Positions 16,997 through 25,281 of a stretch of 64,000 bases of DNA are shown piece by piece; the first letter of the stretch is position 1, and each line of letters starts with the position of its first letter. The notes below the pieces were generated by a model that had not been told where the DNA came from, did no database searches, and was given only the letters and a program-made list of their open reading frames with translations. This DNA is from Vreelandella arcis (GTDB lineage Bacteria; Pseudomonadota; Gammaproteobacteria; Pseudomonadales; Halomonadaceae), in assembly GCF_900103865.1 (NCBI RefSeq), contig NZ_FNII01000002.1, positions 1 through 64,000 on the forward strand. The letters run 5' to 3'. Both the position numbers and the translations under genes were made by a program.

Positions 16997-18802
16997 ATGC
17001 CCGATTCATCACACACGATCACCCCCGATCAACTTCGCTCGCGGTGGTGGTTCGATAACCCTGAGAACCCTGGGACGACGGCACTGTGCATTGAGCGCTA
17101 CATGAATTACGGCATCACGCTCGATGAACTCACCAGTGGCAAGCCGATCATCGGCATCTGCCAGTCGGGTTCCGACCTGACGCCTTGCAATCGTCATCAC
17201 ATCGAATTGGTTAAGCGAGTGAAGGATGGTATTCGCGCTGCCGGTGGGGTGCCCTTCGAGTTTCCGCTGCACCCGATTCACGAGAATGCGCGCCGACCAA
17301 CGGCGGCACTCGATCGCAACCTGGCTTACCTGGGGCTGGTTGAGGTGCTTCACGGTTACCCATTGGACGGGGTGGTGCTCACGACGGGCTGCGACAAGAC
17401 CACCCCGGCAAGCCTGATGGCTGCCGCGACGGTGAATATTCCAGCGATTGTGCTCTCCGGCGGCCCTATGCTTAACGGCTGGCACGGCGCCGAACGGGTG
17501 GGCTCGGGCACCGTCGTTTGGGAAATGCGCAAGCGCCTCGCCGCGGGTGACATCGACTACCCGGAATTTTTAGCGAGAATTACCGAATCGGCTCCCTCGG
17601 TGGGTCATTGCAACACCATGGGTACTGCCTCCACCATGAACTCCATGGCGGAGGCGCTGGGTATGAGTCTGCCCGGCTCGGCAATGATTCCCGCACCTTA
17701 TAAGGAACGCGCGATGGTTGCCTACGATACGGGGGAGCGTATCGTCGACATGGTTTGGGAAGACCTGCGACCCAGCAGAATCCTTACTCGTGAGGCCTTC
17801 GAGAATGCCATCCGGGTGTGTTCGGCGATTGGCGGGTCGAGCAATGCGCCGATCCATATCAACGCCATCGCCCGTCATAGCGGCATTGAGCTCACCAATG
17901 ATGATTGGCAAGCGTTTGGCTACGAAATCCCGTTACTTGCCAACGTGATGCCGGCAGGGGCTTATCTCAGCGAAGAGTTTCACCGTGCTGGCGGCGTGCC
18001 TGCCATCCTTCACGAGCTGCTCAACGCCGGCAAGCTCCACGGCGAGGTACTCACCGTCAATGGAAAAACGCTGGCGACTAATACACAGGGCCGCGAAACC
18101 CTCGATCCGGAAGTGATAAGGCGCTACGACAATCCTTTGGTCGAGCACGCAGGCTTTTTGAATCTCAAGGGCAACCTGTTCGACTCGGCGTTGATGAAAA
18201 CGAGTGTTATCTCACAAGGCTTCCGTCAGCGCTTTCTGAGTGATCCTGATGACCTGAACGCCTTCGAAGGTTCGGTGGTGGTTTTTGACGGCTCCGAGGA
18301 TTACCACGCGCGTATTGATGATCCACAGCTCGGCATTGACGAACGCACCATCCTTGTGATGCGTGGTGCGGGCCCAGTGGGTCATCCGGGCGGTGCCGAG
18401 GTGGTTAACATGCAGCCGCCTGAGGTACTGATCAAGCGTGGCATCGAGTCGCTCCCATGTCTGGGTGACGGTCGTCAGTCGGGCACGTCGGGTTCGCCCT
18501 CGATCCTTAACGCCTCACCAGAGGCCGCTACCGGTGGTGGACTGGCGTTGCTTGAGAATGGTGATTGGCTACGTGTCGATCTTGCCAAGGGTGAGGTAAG
18601 GCTTCTTATCGATGGGGCTGAGTTGGATACGCGGCGAACCCAATTGGAGCAGCAGGGTGGCTACCGCTATCCGGCTCACCAGACACCCTGGCAGGAAATC
18701 CAGCGTACCTTGGTCGAGCCTCTTGACCAGGGAATGACCTTGAAAGGGGCGGCCCGCTATCGTGACGTCGCAAGGCTAAACCCGCCCCGGGACAATCATT
18801 GA
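16997..18802 (+). CDS. xylD: D-xylonate dehydratase (IlvD/Edd family)
   Basis: It dehydrates D-xylonate to 2-keto-3-deoxy-xylonate. The 601-residue protein belongs to the IlvD/Edd family with three Cys positions expected to hold the [2Fe-2S] cluster: Cys64 ('[10 protein letters not shown]'), Cys132 ('[10 protein letters not shown]') and Cys205 ('[11 protein letters not shown]'). Stretches such as '[11 protein letters not shown]', 'RFMNYGIT'-like 'RYMNYGIT' and '[20 protein letters not shown]' fit pentonate dehydratases rather than IlvD (dihydroxyacid) or Edd (phosphogluconate). The start is ATG at 16997 with TAGGT 8-9 bases upstream. Its TGA overlaps the possible ATG of the lactonase gene, so the two are translationally linked. 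Arabinonate could be a second substrate. Confidence 0.88.
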   Translation: MPDSSHTITPDQLRSRWWFDNPENPGTTALCIERYMNYGITLDELTSGKPIIGICQSGSDLTPCNRHHIELVKRVKDGIRAAGGVPFEFPLHPIHENARRPTAALDRNLAYLGLVEVLHGYPLDGVVLTTGCDKTTPASLMAAATVNIPAIVLSGGPMLNGWHGAERVGSGTVVWEMRKRLAAGDIDYPEFLARITESAPSVGHCNTMGTASTMNSMAEALGMSLPGSAMIPAPYKERAMVAYDTGERIVDMVWEDLRPSRILTREAFENAIRVCSAIGGSSNAPIHINAIARHSGIELTNDDWQAFGYEIPLLANVMPAGAYLSEEFHRAGGVPAILHELLNAGKLHGEVLTVNGKTLATNTQGRETLDPEVIRRYDNPLVEHAGFLNLKGNLFDSALMKTSVISQGFRQRFLSDPDDLNAFEGSVVVFDGSEDYHARIDDPQLGIDERTILVMRGAGPVGHPGGAEVVNMQPPEVLIKRGIESLPCLGDGRQSGTSGSPSILNASPEAATGGGLALLENGDWLRVDLAKGEVRLLIDGAELDTRRTQLEQQGGYRYPAHQTPWQEIQRTLVEPLDQGMTLKGAARYRDVARLNPPRDNH

Positions 18803-18825
18803 TGGCCGGTAAAGGGAGTGGAGAG

Positions 18826-19731
18826 ATGGAGAATTGCACAGTCGAAGTGGCGCTCGAACTGGACATGAGCCTGGGGGAGAGCCCTTTGTGGTCGGTGGAG
18901 CGTCAGATGCTCTACTGGGTGGATATCAACAACGGCTGCCTCTACAGCTGGCGGCCGACCAGTGACGAGAAGCCATCTGTCATCGAACTCGATGAAAAGG
19001 TGGGCTGCATCGCTCTGTGCGAGAACGGACTATTGGCGGCAACCGCTTCGGGTATTGAGCGGCTCGAATTTCCGTTGGGCAACCAGCGCGAGCGCGTTGC
19101 TGACAATCTTGAATGGCATCAGTCAGGTAATCGCTTCAACGATGGTCGTTGCGATGCGGCTGGCCGATTCTGGGTGGGCACCATAGCCGCCGATGAAGCG
19201 AGCCCCACCGCTGGGCTTTATTGCCTCGACCAGGGTGACTTTGTGTGTCGGCAATCGAGTCTCAGTATTTCAAACGGCCTAGCCTTCAGCCCGGATAAGC
19301 GCTGGCTTTATCATACGGATTCATTGACACGACAAATCCTGCGCTACCCCTTCGACGTGGAAACCGGCGCCACTGGTGAACCCGAGAACTGGGTCGATTT
19401 AGAGGCGCTGGGGCTTCCCGGCGTGCCAGACGGAGCCGCCATTGACAGTGAAGGCCACTATTGGAGTGCTCTCTATGGAGGTGGTCGTATTGTGCGCTTT
19501 TCGCCTCAAGGAGAGTTAATGGCGAATATAGAACTGCCGTGTCCTCATCCCACCATGGTGGCCTTCGGTGGCCCCGACCTTCAGTCTCTTTATATCACGA
19601 CTGCCACGCAGCACCTTGATGCCGAAGGCAAGGAACGTTGGCCGGCAGCCGGCAGTCTACTGCGTACTCAGGTGCCCATTGCTGGTCTGAGAGAGCCCAC
19701 AGCCATAACCGTTTTAAAGTGTTCGAGGTGA
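18826..19731 (+). CDS. xylC: SMP-30/gluconolaconase-type xylonolactonase
   Basis: It hydrolyses xylonolactone to xylonate, the second Weimberg step. The 301-residue six-bladed propeller has the SMP-30 metal ligands in recognisable places: Glu in 'SLGESPLW' near residue 16, Asn in 'ISNGLAFSPD', Asp in 'VPDGAAIDSEG', and the conserved 'NRFNDGRCDAAGRFWVGT'. I place the start at ATG 18826, preceded by GGGAG at 8 bases and giving the normal N-terminus; an ATG at 18802 overlapping the xylD stop is also possible and would add 8 residues. It is the last gene of the rightward xylose set, with no terminator seen after it. Which lactone is hydrolysed follows from context. Confidence 0.85.
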   Translation: MENCTVEVALELDMSLGESPLWSVERQMLYWVDINNGCLYSWRPTSDEKPSVIELDEKVGCIALCENGLLAATASGIERLEFPLGNQRERVADNLEWHQSGNRFNDGRCDAAGRFWVGTIAADEASPTAGLYCLDQGDFVCRQSSLSISNGLAFSPDKRWLYHTDSLTRQILRYPFDVETGATGEPENWVDLEALGLPGVPDGAAIDSEGHYWSALYGGGRIVRFSPQGELMANIELPCPHPTMVAFGGPDLQSLYITTATQHLDAEGKERWPAAGSLLRTQVPIAGLREPTAITVLKCSR

Positions 19732-20065
19732 CGGGAGTAAGCCGCCACGTTGGCTAAGAGTCTATCGAGTCGCTATCCGAGATAAACTCAATTTTGCATT
19801 GCTTTATTGGTCTTTTAAGTATGATGAGATATTTGGAATGAAGGACGAGGTGACCATAGACTGAGCAGGAAAAGCTATTGCCACATATACGATTAGTACA
19901 AATAAGGATGCCGATTATTTGTTGAAAATACTGGTGAATAACAATTTTTCGACTTGCTGTGACTGAAGGCGTTGCGGTCAAGGGGAGAAAATTTCTGAGT
20001 TCGAAATCAATGCTCGTGGCCTAACAAAGCCAGTCACGGCTAGAGTTGGGGCTATGATTTCTGTT
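19732..20065. other. intergenic, no supported gene
   Basis: About 330 bases, A/T-richer than the neighbours, between the lactonase and a convergent Crp-type gene. A 75-codon frame on the minus strand lacks protein-like composition and a ribosome-binding site. No clear terminator hairpin was found. Confidence 0.5.
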
Positions 20066-20779
20066 TCATAATGCCGTTAACACCCTGGCATAAAGCGCGC
20101 AATCTTCCGTATAGCATTCGCAAGACGCTTCGATCAGGCCCGGCCGGTTAAGCACATCGATTTCGCCACGATGATAAACAATCAAACCACGGGTTTGCAG
20201 GGCTATTGCGGCAAGCGTAACGCCTGCCCGGCGAACGCCTAACATCATGGCGAGAAACTCATGGGTTAGGTACAGTTGATCAGAGCCAGCGCGATCTTGT
20301 GTCATCAGTAGCCAGCGGGCGAGACGCGCCTCAATCGCGTGAAAGTGATTACAAGCAGCCGTTTTCGCCATTTGGTTCATCACGACATAGACATATCCCT
20401 TCATCCGCTGATTCAGTACAGGGCACTGCTCCAGTAGCCGCTTGAAGCGGGCTGCATTGATGCGCAGAGCAGACCCTGCACCTTGAACGAGCGATAGCAG
20501 TGGGGTGTCTTCAATACCGAGCACTAATGAGGTGCCCAGCATGCCTTCTCGGCCCGCCATGGAGACTTCCAGGCGGTCATCAGTGTCGACGACGGTAATG
20601 AGTGAAATAAAGCAATCGATAGGGAAATAAACGTAGGTAATCGTATCGTCGGGCTGGAGTAGCACCTCGTTAAAAGCAAGCTCCACGGTTTCGCAGTCAG
20701 CCATCACCGCATTACGCTCAATGTCTGGTAGCGCAGCAAGTAGCTGATTGGTAGTGGGGACGTGCAATGTAGACGTCAT
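20066..20779 (-). CDS. Crp/Fnr-family transcriptional regulator
   Basis: A 237-residue regulator with a cyclic-nucleotide-binding-like N-terminal roll (residues 30-120; 'YVYFPIDCFISLITV', 'EVSMAGREGMLGTSLVLG') and a C-terminal winged helix (about 175-225; 'LTHEFLAMMLGVRRAGVT'). This group of short Crp-like proteins with 'AGREGMLG' and no Fnr-type Cys cluster is common beside stress genes, but its effectors are unknown. The ATG at 20777-20779 directly follows GGAGGGCAA. A decayed paralog lies just upstream (20982-21305), so this may be one half of a duplicated pair. Confidence 0.85.
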   Translation of the reverse strand: MTSTLHVPTTNQLLAALPDIERNAVMADCETVELAFNEVLLQPDDTITYVYFPIDCFISLITVVDTDDRLEVSMAGREGMLGTSLVLGIEDTPLLSLVQGAGSALRINAARFKRLLEQCPVLNQRMKGYVYVVMNQMAKTAACNHFHAIEARLARWLLMTQDRAGSDQLYLTHEFLAMMLGVRRAGVTLAAIALQTRGLIVYHRGEIDVLNRPGLIEASCECYTEDCALYARVLTAL

Positions 20780-20981
20780 TTGCCCTCCGGTTATAAAAAC
20801 CTGGCAAACGGCACAATGAGGTAATCATCATTTCGGTGTCGGTTGCAGGCTACCGTCAGAAAACTAGCAAACGGTCGTTCTGCATGTTGCTACTGGGGTC
20901 AATCACGCGTCGGTACGATAGCGCACATAAATGGCTAATACGTTTTGCGGCTATGTTTGACACCTTGGTTTGTTGTCCATA

Positions 20982-21305
20982 TTACGCTGCTGCCACGTGG
21001 TCATGACTGAGCAATCGGTCGTACTCTTCCTTGACGACTGCATAGCACTCACAGACACGCTCCTCAAGCCCCGCCCTGTCTGTCACCGTGATACGTCCAC
21101 GTTTGTAGGATATCAAGCCGGCTTTCTGAAGCTTTCCCGCTGATGCGGTCACCCCCTCACGTCGAACGCCGAGCATATTGGCGATCAATTCCTGGGTCAT
21201 GTTTACTTTATCGCCCGGTAACCGGTCCAGGCTGAGCAGCAGCCAGCGACATAGCTGCTGATCGACGCAGTGATGACGGTTACATACCACCCTGAACCCC
21301 TTCAT
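20982..21305 (-). pseudogene. Crp/Fnr-family regulator, C-terminal remnant
   Basis: The 107-residue frame starts with 'NRHHCVDQQLCRWLLLSLDRL' shortened to its core features: the dimer-helix end, then the HTH 'MTQELIANMLGVRREGVT' and a 'CECY' tail. It aligns with the last 100 residues of the Crp-type protein at 20066-20779, but the N-terminal sensor roll is missing. Upstream (to about 21380) two stop codons interrupt the frame within 12 bases and no Crp-like sequence is seen. A free DNA-binding domain could still be made from the ATG at 21303-21305, but decay is more likely. Confidence 0.7.
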
Positions 21306-21565
21306 GGCTTACTACGGCAATCTCCGTTGCCACCCTGTCAGCGCTGCGAAAGTGTGTTTGATCCAGAAACTTGTTTTGGTGGCGAGAGTAAACGAGCTGG
21401 GCGAAGCGCTAAAGCAATATCAGCCAAGGCTCTTTGGGAGACGCTAATGTCATAAGTGCGGACAGTTACAGAGATTTATCAAAGGCGCTGGGTGACTGTA
21501 TGGCCTTTCCAAGCCGTATATTTTAGGTTGTTCGGGGTGGAGCCACCATCGATAAGGAAAGTGCA

Positions 21566-22651
21566 ATGCTGAAAACTTTGGAAGCGGGTTTACAGGCTTG
21601 GATGTTGCCGGGCATTTCGGCGTTGCTTGCCGTGATAGCCAGTTACATCCTCTACCGGCTGACGCTAGCAGTGTTCCGGCATTTTTCGAAGCGGCGAACC
21701 GTCCTTCGGCTGTTTCTGGACGCGGCTGCCAAGGCGCTGGGCTTGGTCACCAGCCTGCTGGTACTCAGGGCTATGCTCAATGGCGCTCCGGATGACCTGC
21801 TGCTCTTGGACCCGGTGAAACAGGTGGTCACATTGCTACTGATTCTGTCCCTGACGTGGGCAGCGGTTCGCCTGACTTCCGTCATTGGCGACGTTATCGT
21901 GTTGCTGAATCCGGTATTGGAAGGACAGTGGAAACGGGCCCGAAAAGTAGAGACACAGACACGCTTCCTGGTTCGTTGTCTGAATGTCCTCGTTATCATC
22001 GTGGGCAGTGGTTCCGCGCTGATGACCTTCGAGTCGGTACAGAAAGTGGGCGCCAGTCTGCTGGCGTCCGCAGGTATTGGCGGCATTGTTCTGGGTTTTG
22101 CTGCACGGCCGGTACTCAGTAACCTGTTGGCGGGCATTCAGATTGCGCTCACCCAGCCGTTCCGCATTGATGATGTGCTGAACGTACAGGGCGAGTGGTG
22201 CTGGGTCGAGGAAGTGACCGCCACCTATGTTGTCCTCCGGGTGTGGGATCAGCGCCGGCTTATAGTGCCCTTGCAGTGGTTTATCGAGAGCCCTTTTCAG
22301 AACTGGTCGCGGAATACGGCGGATTTGCTGGGCACGGTCTTTATCTGGGTTGATTACACCATGCCCATCGAGCCACTGCGCCAGGAGTTCGCGCGCTTGC
22401 TGGATACGATGAAGCAGTGGGATGGCAAGGTGGCGACTGTTCAGGTTACCGACTCCAATGATCAGGCGCTACAGATTCGCTTCCTTATGAGTGCACCTAA
22501 CTCTAGCCAGAACTGGGATCTGCGATGCGCTATCCGTGAGGGGCTGGTGACGTTTATACAGCAGCATTACCCCTCGCAACTGCCACGCCTTCGTGCGCGA
22601 TTGGTGGATACTTCTCCGGAGTTTGAGGGCAACGCCAATCAAACTGGCTGA
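21566..22651 (+). CDS. MscS-family mechanosensitive channel
   Basis: A 361-residue inner-membrane protein. Four hydrophobic segments precede the MscS core: the pore helix 'AGIGGIVLGFAARPVLSNL' near residue 170, then 'AGIQIALTQPFRIDDVL' leading into the cytoplasmic beta domain ('YVVLRVWDQRRLIVPLQWF') and a C-terminal alpha/beta domain. MscS channels release solutes on hypo-osmotic shock, relevant for a salt-adapted organism. The longer membrane part than E. coli MscS (286 residues) fits the YbdG/YnaI-like groups with extra helices. The ATG at 21566 follows AAGGAAAG. It stands alone. Confidence 0.9.
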   Translation: MLKTLEAGLQAWMLPGISALLAVIASYILYRLTLAVFRHFSKRRTVLRLFLDAAAKALGLVTSLLVLRAMLNGAPDDLLLLDPVKQVVTLLLILSLTWAAVRLTSVIGDVIVLLNPVLEGQWKRARKVETQTRFLVRCLNVLVIIVGSGSALMTFESVQKVGASLLASAGIGGIVLGFAARPVLSNLLAGIQIALTQPFRIDDVLNVQGEWCWVEEVTATYVVLRVWDQRRLIVPLQWFIESPFQNWSRNTADLLGTVFIWVDYTMPIEPLRQEFARLLDTMKQWDGKVATVQVTDSNDQALQIRFLMSAPNSSQNWDLRCAIREGLVTFIQQHYPSQLPRLRARLVDTSPEFEGNANQTG

Positions 22652-23100
22652 CTTCCAAAGAGAATCGCCTGAGGTATCTGGGCTTGGACGCCGATTGCCA
22701 ATCTGGCAACCGAAAAAAGCCGTAGGGCTGTCGCCGGACTTTTCCAATTCTGGCTAGATCTAAAACGGGATCAGAGTCACGAATCTCATAGGCAGGTGAC
22801 TCATTGCCTCGTATATGGCCGCAGCATTGACCCGATCATTCTTGTTGCTCTTCACATAAGGCTTAACAAACAATGATGGTCGATAGTGGGGCAGGAAACG
22901 ATGGCAGTGGCTAACTATCTTGACCGATTGGTAAGATATGTAATCAAGCCTCAAGCGCATTCGGCTTTTGCAATGTATTGTATGCAGAAATGAGGGGGCG
23001 TGACATGGTCACCAGCGCCGTTACCTCGGCGAACGATTCAGGTTAGCGGCGCACTCTGCTTGCAGAACAATAAAAAATTGCCGCGTTACTCAGGGAGTTT
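22652..23100. other. intergenic region holding an IS110 remnant
   Basis: About 450 bases between MscS and the diguanylate cyclase. 22760-22960 holds the IS110 fragment listed separately. A small TTGCCA/TGGCAA hairpin sits near 22694-22708. The last 60 bases hold CAGGGAG, the ribosome-binding site of the next gene. Nothing else is seen. Confidence 0.5.
22760..22960 (-). mobile_element. IS110-family transposase remnant
   Basis: On the minus strand the frame reads 'FVKPYVKSNKNDRVNAAAI' and 'YEAMSHLPMRFV', matching the conserved RuvC-like region of IS110 transposases (F.KPYVK..KND..DAEAI.EA...P.MRFV). The expected catalytic-region Asp (DAEA) is changed to Asn-Ala-Ala-Ala. Only about 45 residues remain and the surrounding sequence does not continue the protein, so this is an inert fragment. 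Confidence 0.7.
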
Positions 23101-24327
23101 GTGGCTTTGTCATCAAAAAAAGAGCAGTACCAAGTGCATTGGTTAACGGGCCAATTTTGCGACGCTAGCCACGAGTTGATGTACCGCCGGTCTATCCAGG
23201 AAAGCATGAGGTTGGAGTACAGCTTTGCCTTGAGCGTTGCGGCGTTAGTCTTTGGCATGTTTGCGATTTCAGATTATTACTTGCTGGGCCTCACCAGTCA
23301 GTTTTATCTGCTGCTAATCATGCGCATTGTGGTGGTAAGCATTTGCCTGCTGGTGGCCTTTGGGGTTAGGCGCTGGGGAGGGCATGGTTACAGAGTCTGG
23401 TTGCACGCCTTACCGCTATGGATTTTGGCAACCGGCATTATCTTGATTGTTCCCTTGCGCCCTGACAGCCTCTCTACGCAAATCACCGCGGTGGTGGTCG
23501 CCACCATGGCATTTTACCTTCTGATCCCCAATCTGCTCACCGTGGTGACGGTTGCGAGCCTCTATTTGAATATTGGCTTTTTAGCCGTTGCCTTGCAGTT
23601 TACGGATATTGCCCCGATGGCGGCGCTGCGCATCGCACTTTTGTTGATTATGGCTAATGTAGTGGGGTTCTTCGCCTTACTGCGTTTGGAGAGTCTACAG
23701 CGCAAGCAGTTTGCGTTGCTTCATGAAGAGCGGGATCAAAATCACCAGTTGCACAAGGAAATCGCGCACCGGAAATCGCTGGAAGAGCAGCTTCGGGTGG
23801 TCGCCGAGCGGGATGCGCTGACGAATCTCAATAATCGCGGCCATTTTATGAAACTGGCCCAAGGGCTGTTGCAGCGTTCCCAATCCGACAGGGCACCGTT
23901 TAGCTTGTTTATGATCGATGTGGATCATTTCAAGCACATTAATGACACCTGGGGGCATAGCCACGGGGATAGAGTGCTGATGAGGATTGCCGAGGTCTGC
24001 GCAGCGTCGCTGCGCCCAACGGATGTCATTGGGCGTTTTGGGGGGGAAGAGTTTGTGGCGGCCCTACCAAACACCAGCCCAAGCGATGCGCAAATGGTTG
24101 CAGAACGGCTGAAAAAGAAGGTTGCTGAGCTGTCGTTAACAGAAGAGATGAGCAAGCATTGCCCTAGTGTCACCATCGGTGTGGCTGCTGTGAACACTGA
24201 AGAAGATAATCTTGAGTCCTTGATTAAGCGAGCGGATCAGATGCTTTACGTTGGCAAGCGCGGTGGCAGGAACCAAGTCGTGGTATGCCACGATGATGTG
24301 GAAGAGGGCAGATGTACAGGCTCTTAA
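23101..24327 (+). CDS. membrane-bound diguanylate cyclase (GGDEF)
   Basis: A 408-residue enzyme making c-di-GMP from two GTP. The first 200 residues contain about six hydrophobic helices, likely a membrane sensor. A short coiled linker ('RKSLEEQLRVVAERDALTNLNNRG') leads into a complete GGDEF domain with 'DVDHFKHINDTWGHSHGD' and the signature 'FGGEEF' near residue 310. I see no RxxD inhibitory site just before the signature ('RPTDVIGRFGGEEF' has a related RPTD). The start could be GTG at 23101, or TTG at 23107, which is better spaced from CAGGGAG. It is not in an operon. Confidence 0.9.
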   Translation: MALSSKKEQYQVHWLTGQFCDASHELMYRRSIQESMRLEYSFALSVAALVFGMFAISDYYLLGLTSQFYLLLIMRIVVVSICLLVAFGVRRWGGHGYRVWLHALPLWILATGIILIVPLRPDSLSTQITAVVVATMAFYLLIPNLLTVVTVASLYLNIGFLAVALQFTDIAPMAALRIALLLIMANVVGFFALLRLESLQRKQFALLHEERDQNHQLHKEIAHRKSLEEQLRVVAERDALTNLNNRGHFMKLAQGLLQRSQSDRAPFSLFMIDVDHFKHINDTWGHSHGDRVLMRIAEVCAASLRPTDVIGRFGGEEFVAALPNTSPSDAQMVAERLKKKVAELSLTEEMSKHCPSVTIGVAAVNTEEDNLESLIKRADQMLYVGKRGGRNQVVVCHDDVEEGRCTGS

Positions 24328-24447
24328 CCATTCTCGCTAGGTGATGCGCGTGTACTTAACGTCGTTCAAGAAACGTTGCTTGGGAGCACTCCAACCGTCG
24401 TGAAGCTTATGCTAACTTAGCATTAACGACTTTTGAGGGGTTGCCCT

Positions 24448-25074
24448 ATGTCTATCGAAATTTGGTTTGCCTTTGCTCTCGCATCCGTGGCGTTGTTGGC
24501 CATCCCTGGCCCGACGATCTTGACCGTTGTCAGTTACTCCATTGCCCAGGGCAAGCGTGCCAATATCCCGCTTGTCGCTGCCGTTGCCCTGGGTGATTCA
24601 ACGGCGCTGGTCTTTTCACTACTTGGCCTGGGGGCCGTTTTAGCAGCCTCGGCCTTTTGGTTCACCGTCATCAAGTGGATAGGCGGCTTGTACCTACTGT
24701 ATATGGGCATAAAGCTTTTACGTGCCGGTATATCATCGGCACAGCCTGTGACGCCGACCGTTTCAGGTTCGCGCTGGAAGCTCTTCACCAATACCTACCT
24801 CGTGACGGCACTCAACCCGAAGGGCATCATCTTTTTTGTCGCCTTCTTACCGCAATTCGTCAGCCCGAATGCCGACGCCGGGCAGCAGCTCTGGATTCTT
24901 GCGGTCACGTTCGTGGTGTTGGCAACGCTCAATGCCACGCTCTATGCGGTGTTTGCCACATCAGTGCGCAAGATGCTTGCATCGCGTCGCGCGCAGCGCC
25001 GCTTTAACGTATTGGGTGGAACCTTACTCTCTTCGGCGGGTGTATGGGCGTTGCTTGCCAAGCGGCCCGCTTAA
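24448..25074 (+). CDS. LysE/RhtB-family amino-acid exporter
   Basis: A 208-residue, six-helix inner-membrane exporter with the N-terminal signature 'LLAIPGPTILTVVSY' and central 'LNPKGIIFFVAFLPQF'. The start is ATG at 24448 because GAGGGG lies 8 bases upstream and the following residues begin the first helix directly. The substrate is unknown. It is a paralog of the exporter at 5399-6010, but the two are clearly diverged. It is followed by a decayed acetyltransferase start (25121-25228). Confidence 0.88.
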   Translation: MSIEIWFAFALASVALLAIPGPTILTVVSYSIAQGKRANIPLVAAVALGDSTALVFSLLGLGAVLAASAFWFTVIKWIGGLYLLYMGIKLLRAGISSAQPVTPTVSGSRWKLFTNTYLVTALNPKGIIFFVAFLPQFVSPNADAGQQLWILAVTFVVLATLNATLYAVFATSVRKMLASRRAQRRFNVLGGTLLSSAGVWALLAKRPA

Positions 25075-25120
25075 TAGGCGTCCGGTGACGTTAAACCATC
25101 AGAAATTACCTGGATTGAGT

Positions 25121-25228
25121 ATGATCAGAGATGCCGTTAAGGGGGACTTGGAAGCAATAGCGCACATTTATAAGTGCTACATTGAAAACCTGAATTCAAA
25201 CATTAAGCGCATCACCTGCGGTTTTTAG
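25121..25228 (+). pseudogene. GNAT N-acetyltransferase, N-terminal remnant
   Basis: The 35-codon frame 'MIRDAVKGDLEAIAHIYKCY' then 'IEN' matches the first beta strand and helix of GNAT enzymes of the phosphinothricin acetyltransferase type (MIR.A...D...IA.IYN.YV.N), after which the sequence becomes unrelated and stops. The acetyl-CoA binding core is absent, so it is a dead fragment. Confidence 0.6.
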
Positions 25229-25281
25229 CGCCCCTGAATACTCTCCCAGGAACACTTATGCCGGTGCCCGATACCCCAAGC

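Noticed and set aside
19754..19981. 75-codon minus-strand frame in the gap after the lactonase
   Set aside because: Composition does not look like a protein, no ribosome-binding site, no family resemblance.
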